Shown piece after piece: positions 26,289-38,174 of a DNA stretch of 64,000 bases. The notes below the pieces were generated by a model. The model did no database searches. It was not told where the DNA came from and saw only the letters and a program-made list of their open reading frames with translations. Every line of letters begins with the position of its first letter. The first letter of the stretch is position 1. A program made the translations under genes and the position numbers. This stretch comes from Riptortus pedestris (lineage: Eukaryota > Arthropoda > Insecta > Hemiptera > Alydidae), in assembly GCA_019009955.1 (NCBI GenBank), contig CM032231.1, forward strand, positions 38,430,001-38,494,000, in the 5' to 3' direction.

Positions 26289-27440
26289 GTAGCCTCTGTC
26301 TGTACATTAATTTTTTTCGCGAAATTTCACGATAACTTCTCGTTTCACATGTCATAGACACCATAACTGCATTTTGTTTCTTTCGTGTATGTTTGTTTGT
26401 TTGTTTGTTTGTTACCTTTTCACGCATAAACGGCTGAACCGAATTTTATGAAACTCGGTATGTATATTACTACTAGCCCAACTTAGACTTTAGGCTATAT
26501 TAATAATCTCTGAGACGAAAAGGAGTGGGGGTTATAAGGGAGGCCTGAAATTAAAAATATCGATATTTCGTTTCCTATTGGTTTTTCGGCAAATGTGCAC
26601 ATAACAAAAGTTGTTTATTTTGTTATTTAGAGTAGCTTTTGTTATATACTCTTTTGTCGTATACCTAAGTATAAATGAGTTATTTGTTAAAACCTACTGC
26701 GGAAGTCAACGATTTTATTTGGCACAAAAAACTCAATCGAACTAAACCCATCTCGGTAAGTGAATTAGCACTAACGATTTCCTTATAGTAAGCCATACTA
26801 ACATTTCTAGGGACGGACAGGAATGGGGGTTATAAGGGAGGCCTGAAATAAAAAATAGCGATATTTCGTTTCCTATTGCTTTTTCAGCAAATATGCACAT
26901 AACAAAAGTTGTTTATTTTGTTATTTAGAGAAATTTGCTCAACACTTCTTTTCAATATGAACTAACAGGTACCTCACCTGAAAAAATTAATTCAAATGTA
27001 TGTCAATATATGTCTTAATAATTCAAATCTATGCATAATGCACAGGAGACGGGAAATATAACAATATGCAGGACAGTGAAGTCTTACATAAAAAAATAAT
27101 TTTATTATTAAAAAATGCCAACTACGGGTATTAACCCTAAACACTGGAACGGGTAAATGTCAAAATATTGTGCAAAGTAAAGCCTTGCCAAAAATATACC
27201 ATCACCATTCAGCCTCAAATGAATTCCGAGCGAAGCCGGGTATCTGAGCTAGTTTTCAATAAGATTGATTCTATACAATTTTTCGGTCCGGCCTATAATA
27301 ACGGAGATATTTCGAATTTTCTAAAATCCCCCTTCTAAACCCACATCCCACTGATCCGATTTCAGCCATTAACGAATTTGATCTTTCTTTTTACTTAAAA
27401 TGATTAAATATCGAGTTTGGTAACGATCAAACAAATTAGA
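25612..27440 (+). mobile_element. HINE-like element split by a Helitron
   Basis: The 5' end AAGTCCGTCACGCAGGGGCT is at 25612, and the core (TTGGTTAATATTCAGGATAG) runs to 26227. After the Helitron the core resumes with TTTTCAATAAGATTGATTCT and continues to GGTAACGATCAAACAAATTA. The 3' end is replaced by another core fragment of the same family up to about 27540. Confidence 0.83.
26228..27252 (+). mobile_element. Non-autonomous Helitron, two internal tandem repeats
   Basis: It starts TCTCTCTCTCTCTATATATA, has AAAATTGTAGCCTCTGTCTG, two 298-base modules (near 26526 and 26824), and ends CGAGCGAAGCCGGG-TATCTGAGCTAG. The base before is A and the base after is T, as expected for Helitron insertion between A and T without duplication. 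Removing it restores the outer repeat (TTTAA|TTTTCAATAAG, against TTTAATTTGCAATAAG in other copies). No coding capacity. Confidence 0.9.
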
Positions 27441-27540
27441 TAGGTTCTATACAATTTTTCGATCCGAATATAGTAAGAAAGATATTTCAAATTTTCGTTA
27501 ATCCTCCCTAACCATTTGATCCTATAATAATCTAATTCAG

Positions 27541-29924
27541 TTTTTGATATCATGTAGTGCTAGGCCACTACTTTTAGCAGGTTCCCCTTTTTGCACTTGA
27601 TATTATTTTTAAAACATTCTTTAAACTTACATGGGTCAGATCTCAACTTAATATGAGGCCCATCCATTTGTGTTTTATTTTACACACAGTCTGCTCCTGC
27701 ACACCCACACACATACAAGTATATCAGAGGCATGTACACCTAAAGAAGACAAAGAAATGCTGTGGAGAATAGTCATGAATTTAAATGGAATTTCGGTGAA
27801 GACGCACATAAACATCACTCAGTAGATTTATCTTTCAGTTTATTTTAGATAAAATTTAGATCTGGTTTGAAAGTCCACCATTATTGTCAAAATTTTGGAA
27901 ATCTTTGAAGTTGCACATACACTCAATAAGTATATAAATTCATTCGCATCTCACCATGGCAAGTCTTTCTTTAATCTACAACATTTATCATAATTATGGC
28001 TGCTGGAGAAGAAAGGGCCAATTCAGCATGATGAAACAAACATGAAAATAAATATTTTTAACATGATGCTCATTAACGACAGTAACGTTTTTTTTTAAAA
28101 TCGTCATAACTAGAGCCTTATATGTTTTTAAAATGGAATAAATCTAATTTGGAAAAATTTCGTAAAATTATGACGCAAGACGTTATGTTTAGTAATTGCT
28201 CATACTACCTATATGTGTGATTTTATAGTTAATTATCTAATCAAACATAGTTAAGTTATGAGCTCTGATAGTGATCCATGGATTGAATAAATAATAAAAG
28301 GAAGATGGTTAGTATAATATTTCAGATTTTGAACTAGAATTAGTAAAATTACTTTTAAAATAGAGCTAAGAATACATGCTTACTCCTTCCAGTGCTATTT
28401 TAGTTTGGACAGTGAAAGTTATTGATCTTTTGAACTAAATAAGTGTTTAATTAACATGGTTTGAAAAGGAAATGTTAATATAGAAATTAATATCCTTCTC
28501 TATTTCACAGTTGTGAATATTATTCATTAACAAGAGTATAGGTTGCACTGGTTTTCCACAAAATAATTCCTCAATACAATTTTAGAATTACTCTAAATCA
28601 AAATGTTTCCATGCAAAAGTCAACCATGCAAAACTGATAACTTATGTGAATGAAAAGACTAAACACATAAAATGAATTTTGAAAAATGAGACTTATACAC
28701 AGACACACATATAAACAATTGAATTCAACAAGATAAACACATGCAAAACTGTCCCATTGCAGGCACTACTGAAGTCATGCCTGTAGGGCTCTATTATGAA
28801 TAATCTTTCTCTGACTTAAAAAAAAAAAGTAAAAATTAACTATTTATAAATTTCAAGAAAATCAAATTTGGTATCTATCAAACTGCACAGAGTAATGTCA
28901 TTTAATGAAAAAATTCTAAAACAATATCTAACTAGTACACACAAATGAACATTTACTATTCTATTCAAAACCTTACTACCTAGAACTATCTTTTGTGCTG
29001 TCCAGAACTACTAAGTTTCTATAAGAAAGGATAGCACAAGTTAAGTATATTGATGCCAACTCCTTGACTTAAATTTTCTCAAGGTGTTGTGCTAATAAGG
29101 AAATATGGATATTTTCCCCCAAAGGAACTTGCATACATGGATATCTAAAAATGTTAACAAGTGAATATCAAGTAACGGTCTAATTCAACAAAATCCCTAA
29201 AAAATTCTGTCAACTAAGTTTTGTAGAACGTTGAAGAGAATACAACAAAATCTACTGTGTCAAGTTCTCCTTTCTCTTGTAATGTTGTGGTTTATTTTAT
29301 TTTTATATTTATATTTTTTGTGGCAATGACTATCAGAGGACTGAATTTATTTGTTCGATGAAACTCGCAATGAAATAATATGGACAACTCTTTAACATAA
29401 TGCACGGGAAAAGACAGTTCCAATACCAAAATAACTAACACATCTAAATACAATAGTAATCATTAACAAAAACAGAACTATAACAGAATAATGAATAAAA
29501 ACTAAATAATAATGGATGATTATATTAGTGTGAAGGTAAAATGAAATTTAAACCAAGGGATAAACTTTATGGCATAACTGTCCATGAGTGGTCAGAGTTT
29601 ACCACACAGGGTTTTTGTTGATTGGACATCTCGGCATGCCACTCTTTTATAAAGATCACTAGAGATTCATTCAATTAGATCCTCATGTAATTCACAGTGA
29701 AAGGTTGGACAAAAACGCCTCCAATTTCCACAGTTAAAGAAAATTTAGTGAGCCACTTCTAAGAAAAAGACTAAAGCCAACTAGTATACAATTATAACAT
29801 GAAACCAATGAGCTAAGCTACCGAATAAAACACCAAATATATTACACTCGTAAAATTTGATAGTCTTATGACAAAATTACAATTATGGTAAAAAAACAGA
29901 TATCTCTGTTTCTAATAGAAATAT
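27541..29924. other. No feature seen
   Basis: AT-rich; a TTTTAGCAGGTTCCCC scrap near 27567 may be one more HINE-like end. Otherwise nothing. Confidence 0.45.
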
Positions 29925-30118
29925 GGGCTCAGTTTAGTTTCACATGATTTAATCTAGAGTGGTGAGTTCGATTCCCGCTTGGGCAATGAGAATTTATTTA
30001 GTGACAAATTCATTAAATAAAATCCTTAGTCCCACACTGGCTAGAAAAGGGTGGTAACCTGTAGATAACCAGTCCCGATTAGCCGTAGTAGCACAAAGTG
30101 GACGTAAATTAATAATAT
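29925..30118 (+). mobile_element. SINE copy with deletion in the tRNA-like head
   Basis: The head lacks about 35 bases of the anticodon-arm region, but the B box (GAGTTCGATTCCCGC), the body and a short AAT tail remain. The sequence just before it (TATCTCTGTTTCTAATAG) resembles that before the 24549 copy, so either the family extends further 5' or both inserted into the same older repeat. Confidence 0.85.
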
Positions 30119-31091
30119 ATTTAATTACAATTAAAATCTTCATAAACTGACCATGTCACCAAATTCATTACCAACATTTTGTTGAGCCAACTTCTCTGAG
30201 ATTTCAACTGAGCCCAAGGGATGGAGGTAACATGTTGATAATGGATTTGGTAGCCTGGTTAATAAATCAGATGACTTTAATTATAATTTTATATATTTCT
30301 CATAATGAGTAAAACACATGAGGACTGCAATGCAGAAACTTTGAGTAAGGAAAGATGTGCAACACATATCCAATTAAAGTTTTATAAGCTGTCCTGATGA
30401 TACTTCATAAGATATATAATATAAAAAATAAATTATATTTAGAAACTTAATTTTTCTTGAAATTGTTAACTTTTGTGATAAAACAATATTTTTAAAAGTA
30501 AAAAATATCAGTGTTAAATTATTATGTAATTACAATATCAATTATTATGTCATTATATTAATTTATCAGTTATATATATAAATTTATTTCTTAAAAGCGA
30601 GTAAAATTTTAAATTTATTAAAAATAAAAGTTTTATTTGTAAAAAATAATTACTTCGAATTTGGGGGGAAATGTAAAACCATTATTAGGGTTATTATTAT
30701 TTAACCATTCATTCATATTTAAAAAAAAAAGAACAAGAAGAATGTCTATTTTTCGAAGATAATTACAATGCAAATTCACTTTCATTAATCCAATCTGAAG
30801 GATAATGATGGACATGCTGGTACCCTCATATGTCAATGTTCCAAGCTAAGTGTAGTTGTTGAGGCCCATATAATTCTATTCTAATTCCCCTCCTTTCTTT
30901 CAAAGTAGACATTAATTACAAACACAACACATCATAACAGTAACAGTTGTTTTCACAAAATGTTACTGTTAAATGGCTTTATAATCCCTCCGAATGCCTA
31001 TCTTTAATGTTTTTTTCTGTAATCGTTGAATAATGGTAACATTACTAAACTGAAATGAGTGAAGAAAGTGAAACATTTTGCAATAGAGTGA

Positions 31092-31132
31092 AGAAATTAA
31101 TCACTTTCTTCACAAGTGAAGAAAGTGAATTG
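31092..31132. repeat. Short palindrome in a GTGAAGAAAGTGA repeat cluster
   Basis: AATCACTTTCTTCAC and GTGAAGAAAGTGAATT face each other across two bases, and another direct copy of GTGAAGAAAGTGA lies about 40 bases upstream. Confidence 0.7.
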
Positions 31133-31499
31133 CCTTCTTAATTAGTAATAAGTATAAATTAAAAAATAATTTGAAGTTGGAAATTAAATGTTTTTAAATG
31201 TTTCTTAACATTGTAAGAATTTATTTTAACAAAATAAATTGAAATGTGAATGAATTATTGGTGGAAATAATCAATATATTTTAAAATTTAAATATAATAA
31301 AAACCTTCCTCGTTTATAACCTGCACTTGTTTATAACTCCACTACTTCACAATCATTACTAGTTGTTTTATAACTATGCTTATAACCTTTCACAACCATG
31401 CTTATAACCTACCAACAACATACCATAATCTTCACATCCTAATTTTGTTCATATTCTGGTTAGATCTGATCATGTATTACACGATTACAGAAAAAATTT

Positions 31500-31624
31500 A
31501 ATATTACACTCGTGATGAAAGTAGAATTTACAACTCTCGTGAAATTACCACACTCGCTTCGCTCGTGTGGGTAAACGTTTCACTCGAGTTGTAAAATGAT
31601 CTACTTTCGTCACTTGTATAATAA
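31500..31624. repeat. Inverted-repeat (foldback) element with GC-rich apex
   Basis: It is almost one long hairpin: ATTACACTCGTGATGAAAGT and CACACTCG on the left, then CTTCG, then CTCGTGTGG and CTACTTTCGTCACTTGTATA on the right. The arms are about 55-60 bases with scattered mismatches. Confidence 0.75.
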
Positions 31625-32136
31625 ATAACTATTATAAATGAGAATATTATAGAACAATTTCGGCCCAAATTAATTATCCCACACACTTTTTGTAGAAGAA
31701 AGTTTAAATAATTGCACTTCTCTTACAAGACATTCGATTATTGATTTGAATAAGGTCAAACACCTTTTATATGAACTACTCTGTAGCGTTAAATGACACT
31801 AATAAAACGAAATATTTTGAACCTTCTGCCACAAAAAGTGTGGTTATTGAATTAATTTGGGGCAATAATGTTTTATAATATGACTCTGTAAAATCAAACT
31901 GGAGTGATGAAAGCCAGTATTTTGAAATACTTGAAATGAATTTGGTTATAGGCACAATGAAGAATGTACTGGATACAAGAGTGTTGTCATGAAGAGAATA
32001 ACAATAGAAGAACCAATTTTTTTAAATTGTGCAAGAAAACATCTGCTACAAAAAGTGCAATTAATGAAAAGTTTCTATAGCAAAAGTGTCGAATTATGAA
32101 GTGTTTTAAGAGAGGTTACGTGTGGACATTTTTTTT

Positions 32137-32205
32137 CGTTTGAACTTAGTTATCCCTAGTATCTAGCCCAGTACTCTACCAACTGAGCCAATAGTACAAG
32201 TTCCG
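32137..32205 (-). repeat. tRNA-like fragment, possible SINE head of another family
   Basis: The minus strand reads TTGGCTCAGTTGGTAGAGTA then CTGGGCTAGATACTAGGG and a weak AGTTCAAAC. The first part is an excellent tRNA D-arm/A box, and the last could be a B box. The acceptor stem is absent, so it is not a functional tRNA gene. Confidence 0.5.
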
Positions 32206-35039
32206 TACCTTAAAAAAACTCTCTATTTTCATACAAAAAAAATTAAATTATTAATTATTAACTCACAGAGTATTCTGTCTGAATTTCAAGTAGAGATTAA
32301 GATATAATAAAAATAACAACTATCCTTTAATGTCAACATGTTTAAGCAATAATTTTGTATTTTTGAGTTATATTCCAGTTATTGCTTCTATATTGAAGCG
32401 TTCTATTTTCAACTCATCAGATGAAAGAAATATCAGCCACAATGAACTGAAACAATGCATATTGAAAACGGAATTCAAAAAATCATCTAGATAAGATTTT
32501 GTTCTGAATGCTTCCCATATTTTAAAAAATCGATGAACAGAAATTTGTTACTACCTGATTCTATATTAATTGACTAACAATTCATACTAAATGGCCTTGG
32601 GTTTCATACTTTTTTTTGTTATGGAACATTTAGCCTTTCTCCAAAAGATTTCACGCATATCTACCTATATAAACATGCTTCAATAAAAAAATTAAACACT
32701 CTTTAACAATCACCCGTCAAAACCTAATAGTCACACAACTAGTTTTGAGTAAAATCAGGAAAGCTCTTACCAATATCTTTTTTGCCGTCTGCAACAAGGA
32801 AATGTTTGTCTATAAATGTACAATTATAGCTTACTACACTCAGCTAGTGATTAGAAAATTATAATTATCCAATATTCCAACAACTTTATTTAAAATTCCT
32901 TATTTTTCATGAATCTGTTATTAATCAAATACATACTATGTTAAAGGCACTCTTCTTTTAGTAACAATATAAATCAGGGTAGATGATAATATATGAATTT
33001 TTAGTAATCTTGCACAAATCTGATGAAAAAGAACCACCATTAAATTGAAAAGTTGAATATCGTTCAATTTAATGAAATTATGAGCCAATTAATGAAATAG
33101 AATGCCTACCTACAATAATGATTCAATGGCATAACAATTTATTTTAAAATAGAGTATGTAACTACAACAATTAACGCCTTTAAATAATGACTATCTCCTT
33201 ATTTACTAATGTTTTGTAGGTCATGCAGCCAGTTTACGCTCAATTTGGGTCAGAGCATCTCCATGTTTACTTTAGCATAGTTTATTAAAAAAAAATAGAT
33301 GAAAATAGAAAAGAGATCTTAAATTTCACAAATTGCTCTTAGTCTGCAAAACTTAGTAAATAATGAGATAGTTATAATCTAAAGACCTTTATTGTAGAGC
33401 TTATATAGATCAGGTTCATTCTTTTCTAGGACTAGAGTGTTACCTCCATAGTATTACTTGTAATACCTATTTTTCAATGTCACAGCTATTTCACCACTAC
33501 ATCAACCCTAAAAGTTTTCTTTTTCATGTTTTAATTAATTAATGTTAATTCATTTTTTTTTCAAAGTATAATTAATTTTTTCCTATCAGAATATTCATAA
33601 ATATTCCAAAGCATTCTAACAGCTTCTCATGTTATTCAGTTATAGTACATGTCAATTTTCCAGTATCAGAACCATGAAAGTTTGCCCAATAAACCAAAAT
33701 TATTGAGTTCAAATATTTTTTACTGTAAGGATATTTCTAAAGATTAGACAGGCATTTACTAATTAGCATATTTTAGTATATATTTTACACCACAGATTCA
33801 TAATGGGTGATATGCCTAGTTTCCTGAAGTATCTTTTTTTCCCTTAGCCTCTGATGGCTCTGATATTCTAGTTGCTCTGTATGTTAGATGACTGCCATTT
33901 TCACCCATCTCTCAATATTCAATCTATATAACAATAATTTAATATTCCCATCAACACTTCTCAAAAGAAAGCACAACCTTGTACATTTTGGTGATATTAG
34001 CTCTCTAAAATAAACATACATATTATGGTCCATGAGCCCTTAATGTAGCCATGTATGTATGTGTGGAAGGTGTGATCTCATAAGTCCATTATTCAAAGGA
34101 GAACAAAACTAAATGAGAAGTAGAAAGCCATACAAACTCAAAATCAGTTGCACAAGAGCCCATGAAGGGCAAAAGTTAGATGACTGTTTTTTTCTGCGAG
34201 TATATGTGAAATATAAATCACTGCCCTTCTATGTATGTATGTTACTTATTTACCAAAAATTCATTATAATTAATTCAAGTAGCCCCTAAATAATTTCATG
34301 ATACCAACAGGGCAGTAGAGAAACATATGAAGATTTGAGAATAAACCTGTTTGCTTTTTCTGCTAAAAAAATAACCAAGCGCTTAATTAGTTTTGAACAT
34401 GGCACATTGAGGTATGAACCGATTTGCTATCATTCAAAAATGAAAAAGCTCAAAAGAAACACAGATTACAATTGATTCTGAACTATAATTATCCGGAAAT
34501 ATTTTGGTCTAAAGGTGAAATCACATAGACTAGTGTCCATATGGAAGTTTATAAAAATTCTAGAGAAGGCATCATATTATAAGAATTTATAATGTTACAA
34601 AAAAAAAATACTAGTAACAATTAAAGGTAATGTGTACATATTTTGTTAAATTATTTTTAATACAATCAAGTCTAACCCTATCCATAATATACTACATACT
34701 TCATTTAGAGGTGGGTTTTGTAAACCTTATTCAATATGCTATTAAATACAGTGTGGCAACTAATCTAGAAAGTGCAAATGGGAATATAATGTGAATAAAT
34801 TTAAAACTGATAATCACTAGTGACAGATTTCTATAACGATAATGTTAATACTGAAAATTGACAGAAATGTGCATGCTATATGTGTTTCTTTACCAACTTA
34901 AACTAATGCATCTAATGATTGAAAGCTAATCATCTTCTTTGTAAACTCTTTTATAATTACTATTATTCACACTTTAAATAAGCCAATATTTATTCCTATT
35001 TATTATTTTTGATTTAATACATTTTGTCTTTTATTGCAG

Positions 35040-35208
35040 ACTCGCCGGAGATCATGTGTGAAAAGATAGAACTCTAAAGCACTGAAGATAGAGTGGATTG
35101 CTCCAAAAGTACTCTGCCGATAATAAAAGGATTTTTAAGAGTGGAGATATGTGACCTTTTATATCCTCCCGTTGATGATGGACCTTCACCAGCCAGCCCA
35201 AATCCCAA
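35040..35208 (+). pseudogene. Pseudo-exon-like segment antisense to HECW
   Basis: The plus strand has a strong acceptor (TCTTTTATTGCAG) and a possible donor (CCCAA|GTAATA). Between them one frame reads SPEIMCEKIEL, stop (35075-35077), then 44 codons including STLPIIKGFLRVEICDLLYP and PVDDGPSPASPNPK. The in-frame stop means it cannot be a simple coding exon as it stands. The KSxxPIIKxFL pattern faintly recalls part of a HECW/NEDD4-type C2 domain, but the strand is opposite to the gene. This is speculation. Confidence 0.28.
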
Positions 35209-35648
35209 GTAATATTTTATTTATTATTATTATTTTTTTCCGGTTAATATATATTATTATTATTTATTAAACTCATTTCTTCTAATATTTTCTCACTTTT
35301 TATTATTTTTCCTACAACTGACTAATATTTGTGAGATGCCTTCATTGTTCATGTTTTCAAAATAAAGCTTAAGTAAACGACATCGGAAATAATATTTTCA
35401 GACCAGCCTGAGTTTTATTCACATCTTAATTGTAATATATATTTATATTGTATAATGTATAATACATTGAGCTCTTGCAGCATATTTGTATTATGTATTA
35501 TATTAACTGCCAGTAACTACAAAGCATATTCGGAAACAAATATATTTTTATAACCAGTTATGAAGAAGAAGTTAAAATAACAGAATGATAAATATATTCC
35601 AGTATTTGAATGCTATGTGCAATATGTTAAAAAAGATTGTGAACTTAC

Positions 35649-35815
35649 CTCAGGAGAATAGTTAGCTCGATATCATGTGACAAAGCCTGAAGAGCAGTTG
35701 TCCCTTCAACTCTAACTGCATTCACCTTATCCCGTAGAGCCTGGCTTGATGATACAGCAGAATGCCTTTCTCGAAGGATATCCATAATATTAGGCTGCCT
35801 TAGAAAGGCAACTAC
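35649..35815 (-). CDS. Hecw: HECW-type E3 ubiquitin ligase, exon 8, last one visible (pre-HECT block)
   Basis: The exon is 167 bases between acceptor TTTTGCAG|GTA and donor CTGAG|GTAAGT. It encodes VVAFLRQPNIMDILRERH, then LRDKVNAVRVEGTTALQALS and HDIELTILL. It follows the vertebrate order (I)VAFLRQPNI..(M/I)LQER, LREKI..IRTEG, and the DADLV(I/M)LLS end. It stops in phase 2 (AG), so the next exon must start with one base, giving Ser or Arg before the expected LFEEEI. No such exon and no HECT-domain exon was found on the minus strand from 35648 down to 1, so the catalytic part lies in a very distant exon or outside the window. A SINE sits just upstream of this exon's acceptor (35868-36094). 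Confidence 0.92.
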
Positions 35816-35854
35816 CTGCAAAAATATTAAATATGTAGACACTCTTTTAAAATT

Positions 35855-36107
35855 ATTACCTTTTTACGGGGCCTCAGGTTAGCCATGTGAGTTAAAGCGT
35901 TGACCTTAATCTCACATGGCAAACCTACAGTGGTAAGTTTGATTCTTGCCTGGCCAAAGGAAATTATTTAGTGACAGAATTCATTAAATAACATCCTAAG
36001 TCCTACCCAGGCTAGAAAAGGGTGGTAACCTGTAGATAACCCGTCTCAATTAGCTTAAGTTGCAAAAAGTGGATGTTAATAAATAATAATAAAAATTACC
36101 TTTTTAC
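35855..36107 (+). mobile_element. tRNA-Leu-like SINE with 13-bp target site duplication
   Basis: The element body is 35868-36094. Its head resembles a tRNA with a long variable arm: GTGAGTTAAAGCGTTG for the 5' part (Pol III A-box region) and AGTTTGATTCTTGCC for the T arm (B box). A conserved body follows with CCTAGTCC-like, GGCTAGAAAAGGGTGGTAAC and CCTGTAGATAACCCGTC blocks, ending in (AAT)n. The direct repeats ATTACCTTTTTAC at 35855-35867 and 36095-36107 mark a retroposition event. The insertion is in the HECW intron, 53 bases upstream (in gene direction) of the exon 8 acceptor. Confidence 0.92.
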
Positions 36108-36459
36108 TTGAATGTATTTGAGAGAGAAACTCATTTACATGATATTCCTACTTTGATATTTAATTTATACAATCCAAATGTAATCTAAATACATTGGAAA
36201 TATTAATTTGGAAAACCTTATTTTGAATGGCTGTCTTAGGGAAGAGGAATCCTAAGAACTGAGCATTCATAAGCTTATACAAAAGTTTCCTATAATTGGC
36301 AAATACAAGTATCAAGAACAACATATTCATTGCCAGAAAAAGTGAAAACCATGAGTCATTTAATTTGTATGTTCAATATTTAATTAGTAAATACATATAC
36401 ATTCTGCTGAATGGTAACAAATGAATAGTATTAAAATTATAAAATTAAAAAAAAATTAC

Positions 36460-36540
36460 TTTGTCATTATATGCTGTTGGCACTTCTTGCACTCTTGATG
36501 ATAAACCGGAAGGGCCTGGTCTAGGTGGAGGAATTGGTGC
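36460..36540 (-). CDS. Hecw: HECW-type E3 ubiquitin ligase, exon 7 (Pro-rich joint)
   Basis: This is a small exon of 27 codons between acceptor TTTATAG|GCA and donor AAA|GTAATT. It encodes APIPPPRPGPSGLSSRVQEV followed by PTAYNDK. The last residues match the invariant AYNDK of vertebrate HECW proteins, which precedes (I/V)VAFLRQPNI in the next exon. The proline run could bind SH3 or WW domains (inference). It is too short to stand out as an open frame and was found by frame and family continuity. Confidence 0.88.
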
Positions 36541-37196
36541 CTATAAACAAAAAAAAAAACTTATTCAAACGGTAATGAATGAAAGTAATAATAAATATCT
36601 TCCACAAATAATGTGTCTAGACATAAGTTAAGAATCAAAATTGAGGATAATAAAGAAAACTCAGTTTACTCTCATAACTGCAGATAAGATGTTTTGTTTA
36701 TCAGTAACTATGAATGACTCTTGTAGGCTTAAGAAGAAAACAGGAATGACAAAAAAATAATAAACAAAACTATTACTATAACAAAAAAGATAAACATTAA
36801 AATTTTATATCATCACTCTCAGCATGCATCATATTAACTAATTGTATATGCATTGTAATTATTTTAGAAGAAAGACAAAGTGTGAATAATTATTTAGAAG
36901 GCATTTCACTTTGTTAACAGATTAAAAAATAAATTTATTATACTGAGCCCTTCCCCCTTTTCTTACGTGTCTTTGTTTTTGTAGGTATAAACATTTACAG
37001 GGCAGAGTGAGGTGATTAAATTAAATGCAGGTATTGTCATGTAGCCCCAGAAACGATGAGTGGTTGAGTAATCTCCTAATCATTATGCCAGTCCATAACA
37101 ACCCCCTCTAAGCAAGCCACGTACGAGTGATGCTGGCCGTTCATATACTAGCTTCAGTTTACATGCCCATCTAAATATATAAGTAAGCCAACACAA

Positions 37197-37257
<61 letters not shown>

Positions 37258-38021
37258 CATAAATACCAATCTATTTCTTTAATTATGCAACTTTTTTCTT
37301 TATGTGTGAAACACCTATTGTATAAGAAGGTACAAAATAGATTCTTTTCAGGAAGCAACAAACATAAAAACTAAATTTTGTACATTAAAACTAACTAGAT
37401 TTTTGCATAAAAATAGAGCATGAATGAATAATCAAACATTTCCAAGCAAAAAACTTGTACAACTCCAAAACTATTAAGTTCATTCTTAAATCAAATATTC
37501 ATTTTTATGCATTAACCTTTTAACTCAATGCTGTAAGCAATTGTTATGGCCCTTAAAATGATGTAAGTTTCGACTTCTATGCACTTCACATACATTTTTT
37601 TCATTATGTTGCATTAAAACAATAAAATACAAGCTCAGTTTTAACTTAAAATGTATTGTTAAAAAATAAAAGTACATATCAAATAAAACATAGATCTTGA
37701 AAATAAGAAAGGCTAATTTGTTTGTTTGTGATATTGCATATTCAAAACAAATTTATGACAAATCACATTCCAGAGAAAACATTCAGAAATGAGTGAAGGG
37801 ATGGTGTATTTAATAGTAATAATAAAAGAAAAATAAGAACAAAACCAAAATTAAACTAGGAGCTACATGAATAAATGCTAGCAAAACAAAACAAAAAAAA
37901 AAAGAAAAAGAGAACTATTCATGCTACTTCTAATTGGTAAATAAAATGAATATTAACCATAACAAAACAAAGTGAGAAAGTAAAGGGACAACAACAAGAC
38001 GGAGGCTAGGATTCTCCTTAC
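36541..38021 (-). other. HECW intron between exons 6 and 7
   Basis: A 1.5 kb intron with an (AT)n microsatellite at 37199-37254 and otherwise unremarkable AT-rich sequence. Confidence 0.7.
37199..37254. repeat. (AT)n microsatellite in HECW intron
   Basis: About 27 uninterrupted AT units. Unlike most other AT tracts here it is not flanked by the HINE-like family's core sequence, so it appears to be an independent microsatellite. Confidence 0.9.
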
Positions 38022-38174
38022 ATTAGCGAAGGCGAGGTCTTGCTCACCCGCTGACCTGCTCCTCCTTCGAAGCTGCCAAGCCCCTAGCTTGTGTGGGTTT
38101 AGGAATGGTATCTCAGATGGTACTCTCGGATCCATGAATGTAGTACGCTTGTTTGTATGGTCAACAAAAAACTG
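38022..38174 (-). CDS. Hecw: HECW-type E3 ubiquitin ligase, exon 6 (second half of WW2)
   Basis: The exon is 51 codons in phase 0 at both ends (acceptor GTGCAG|CAG, donor AAT|GTAAGG). It begins QFFVDHTNKRTTFMDPR, completing WW2 of about 30 residues. As in the family, the second WW tryptophan position is Phe (TTFMDP, compared with TTFIDP in vertebrates), so this is a divergent WW. It continues to LRRRSRSAGEQDLAFAN, which corresponds to the vertebrate (R)S(Y/H)SAGE segment. A second CAG lies three bases further in, so an alternative acceptor would drop one Gln; the first site fits the family length (GK-S-FF) better. Confidence 0.92.

Larger units (their letters stand above)
30119..35039. other. 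Presumed HECW intron, few features
   Basis: A long AT-rich stretch downstream of HECW exon 8. Apart from the palindromes near 31100 and 31500 and the tRNA-like piece near 32170, no repeats were recognised. No HECT-domain exon was found on the minus strand. It is strikingly poor in the HINE-like family. Confidence 0.5.

Noticed and set aside
26224..26427. Minus-strand frame MREKVTNKQTNKHTRKKQNA-like, repeated at 19645-19833
   Set aside because: It occurs in both Helitrons because the repeat is shared, and it ends in the microsatellite. No Rep/helicase motifs; treated as chance in a repeat.
37083..37361. 92-codon minus-strand open frame with an Ile-Tyr run
   Set aside because: The run is the translation of the (AT)n microsatellite, and the flanks have no protein pattern.
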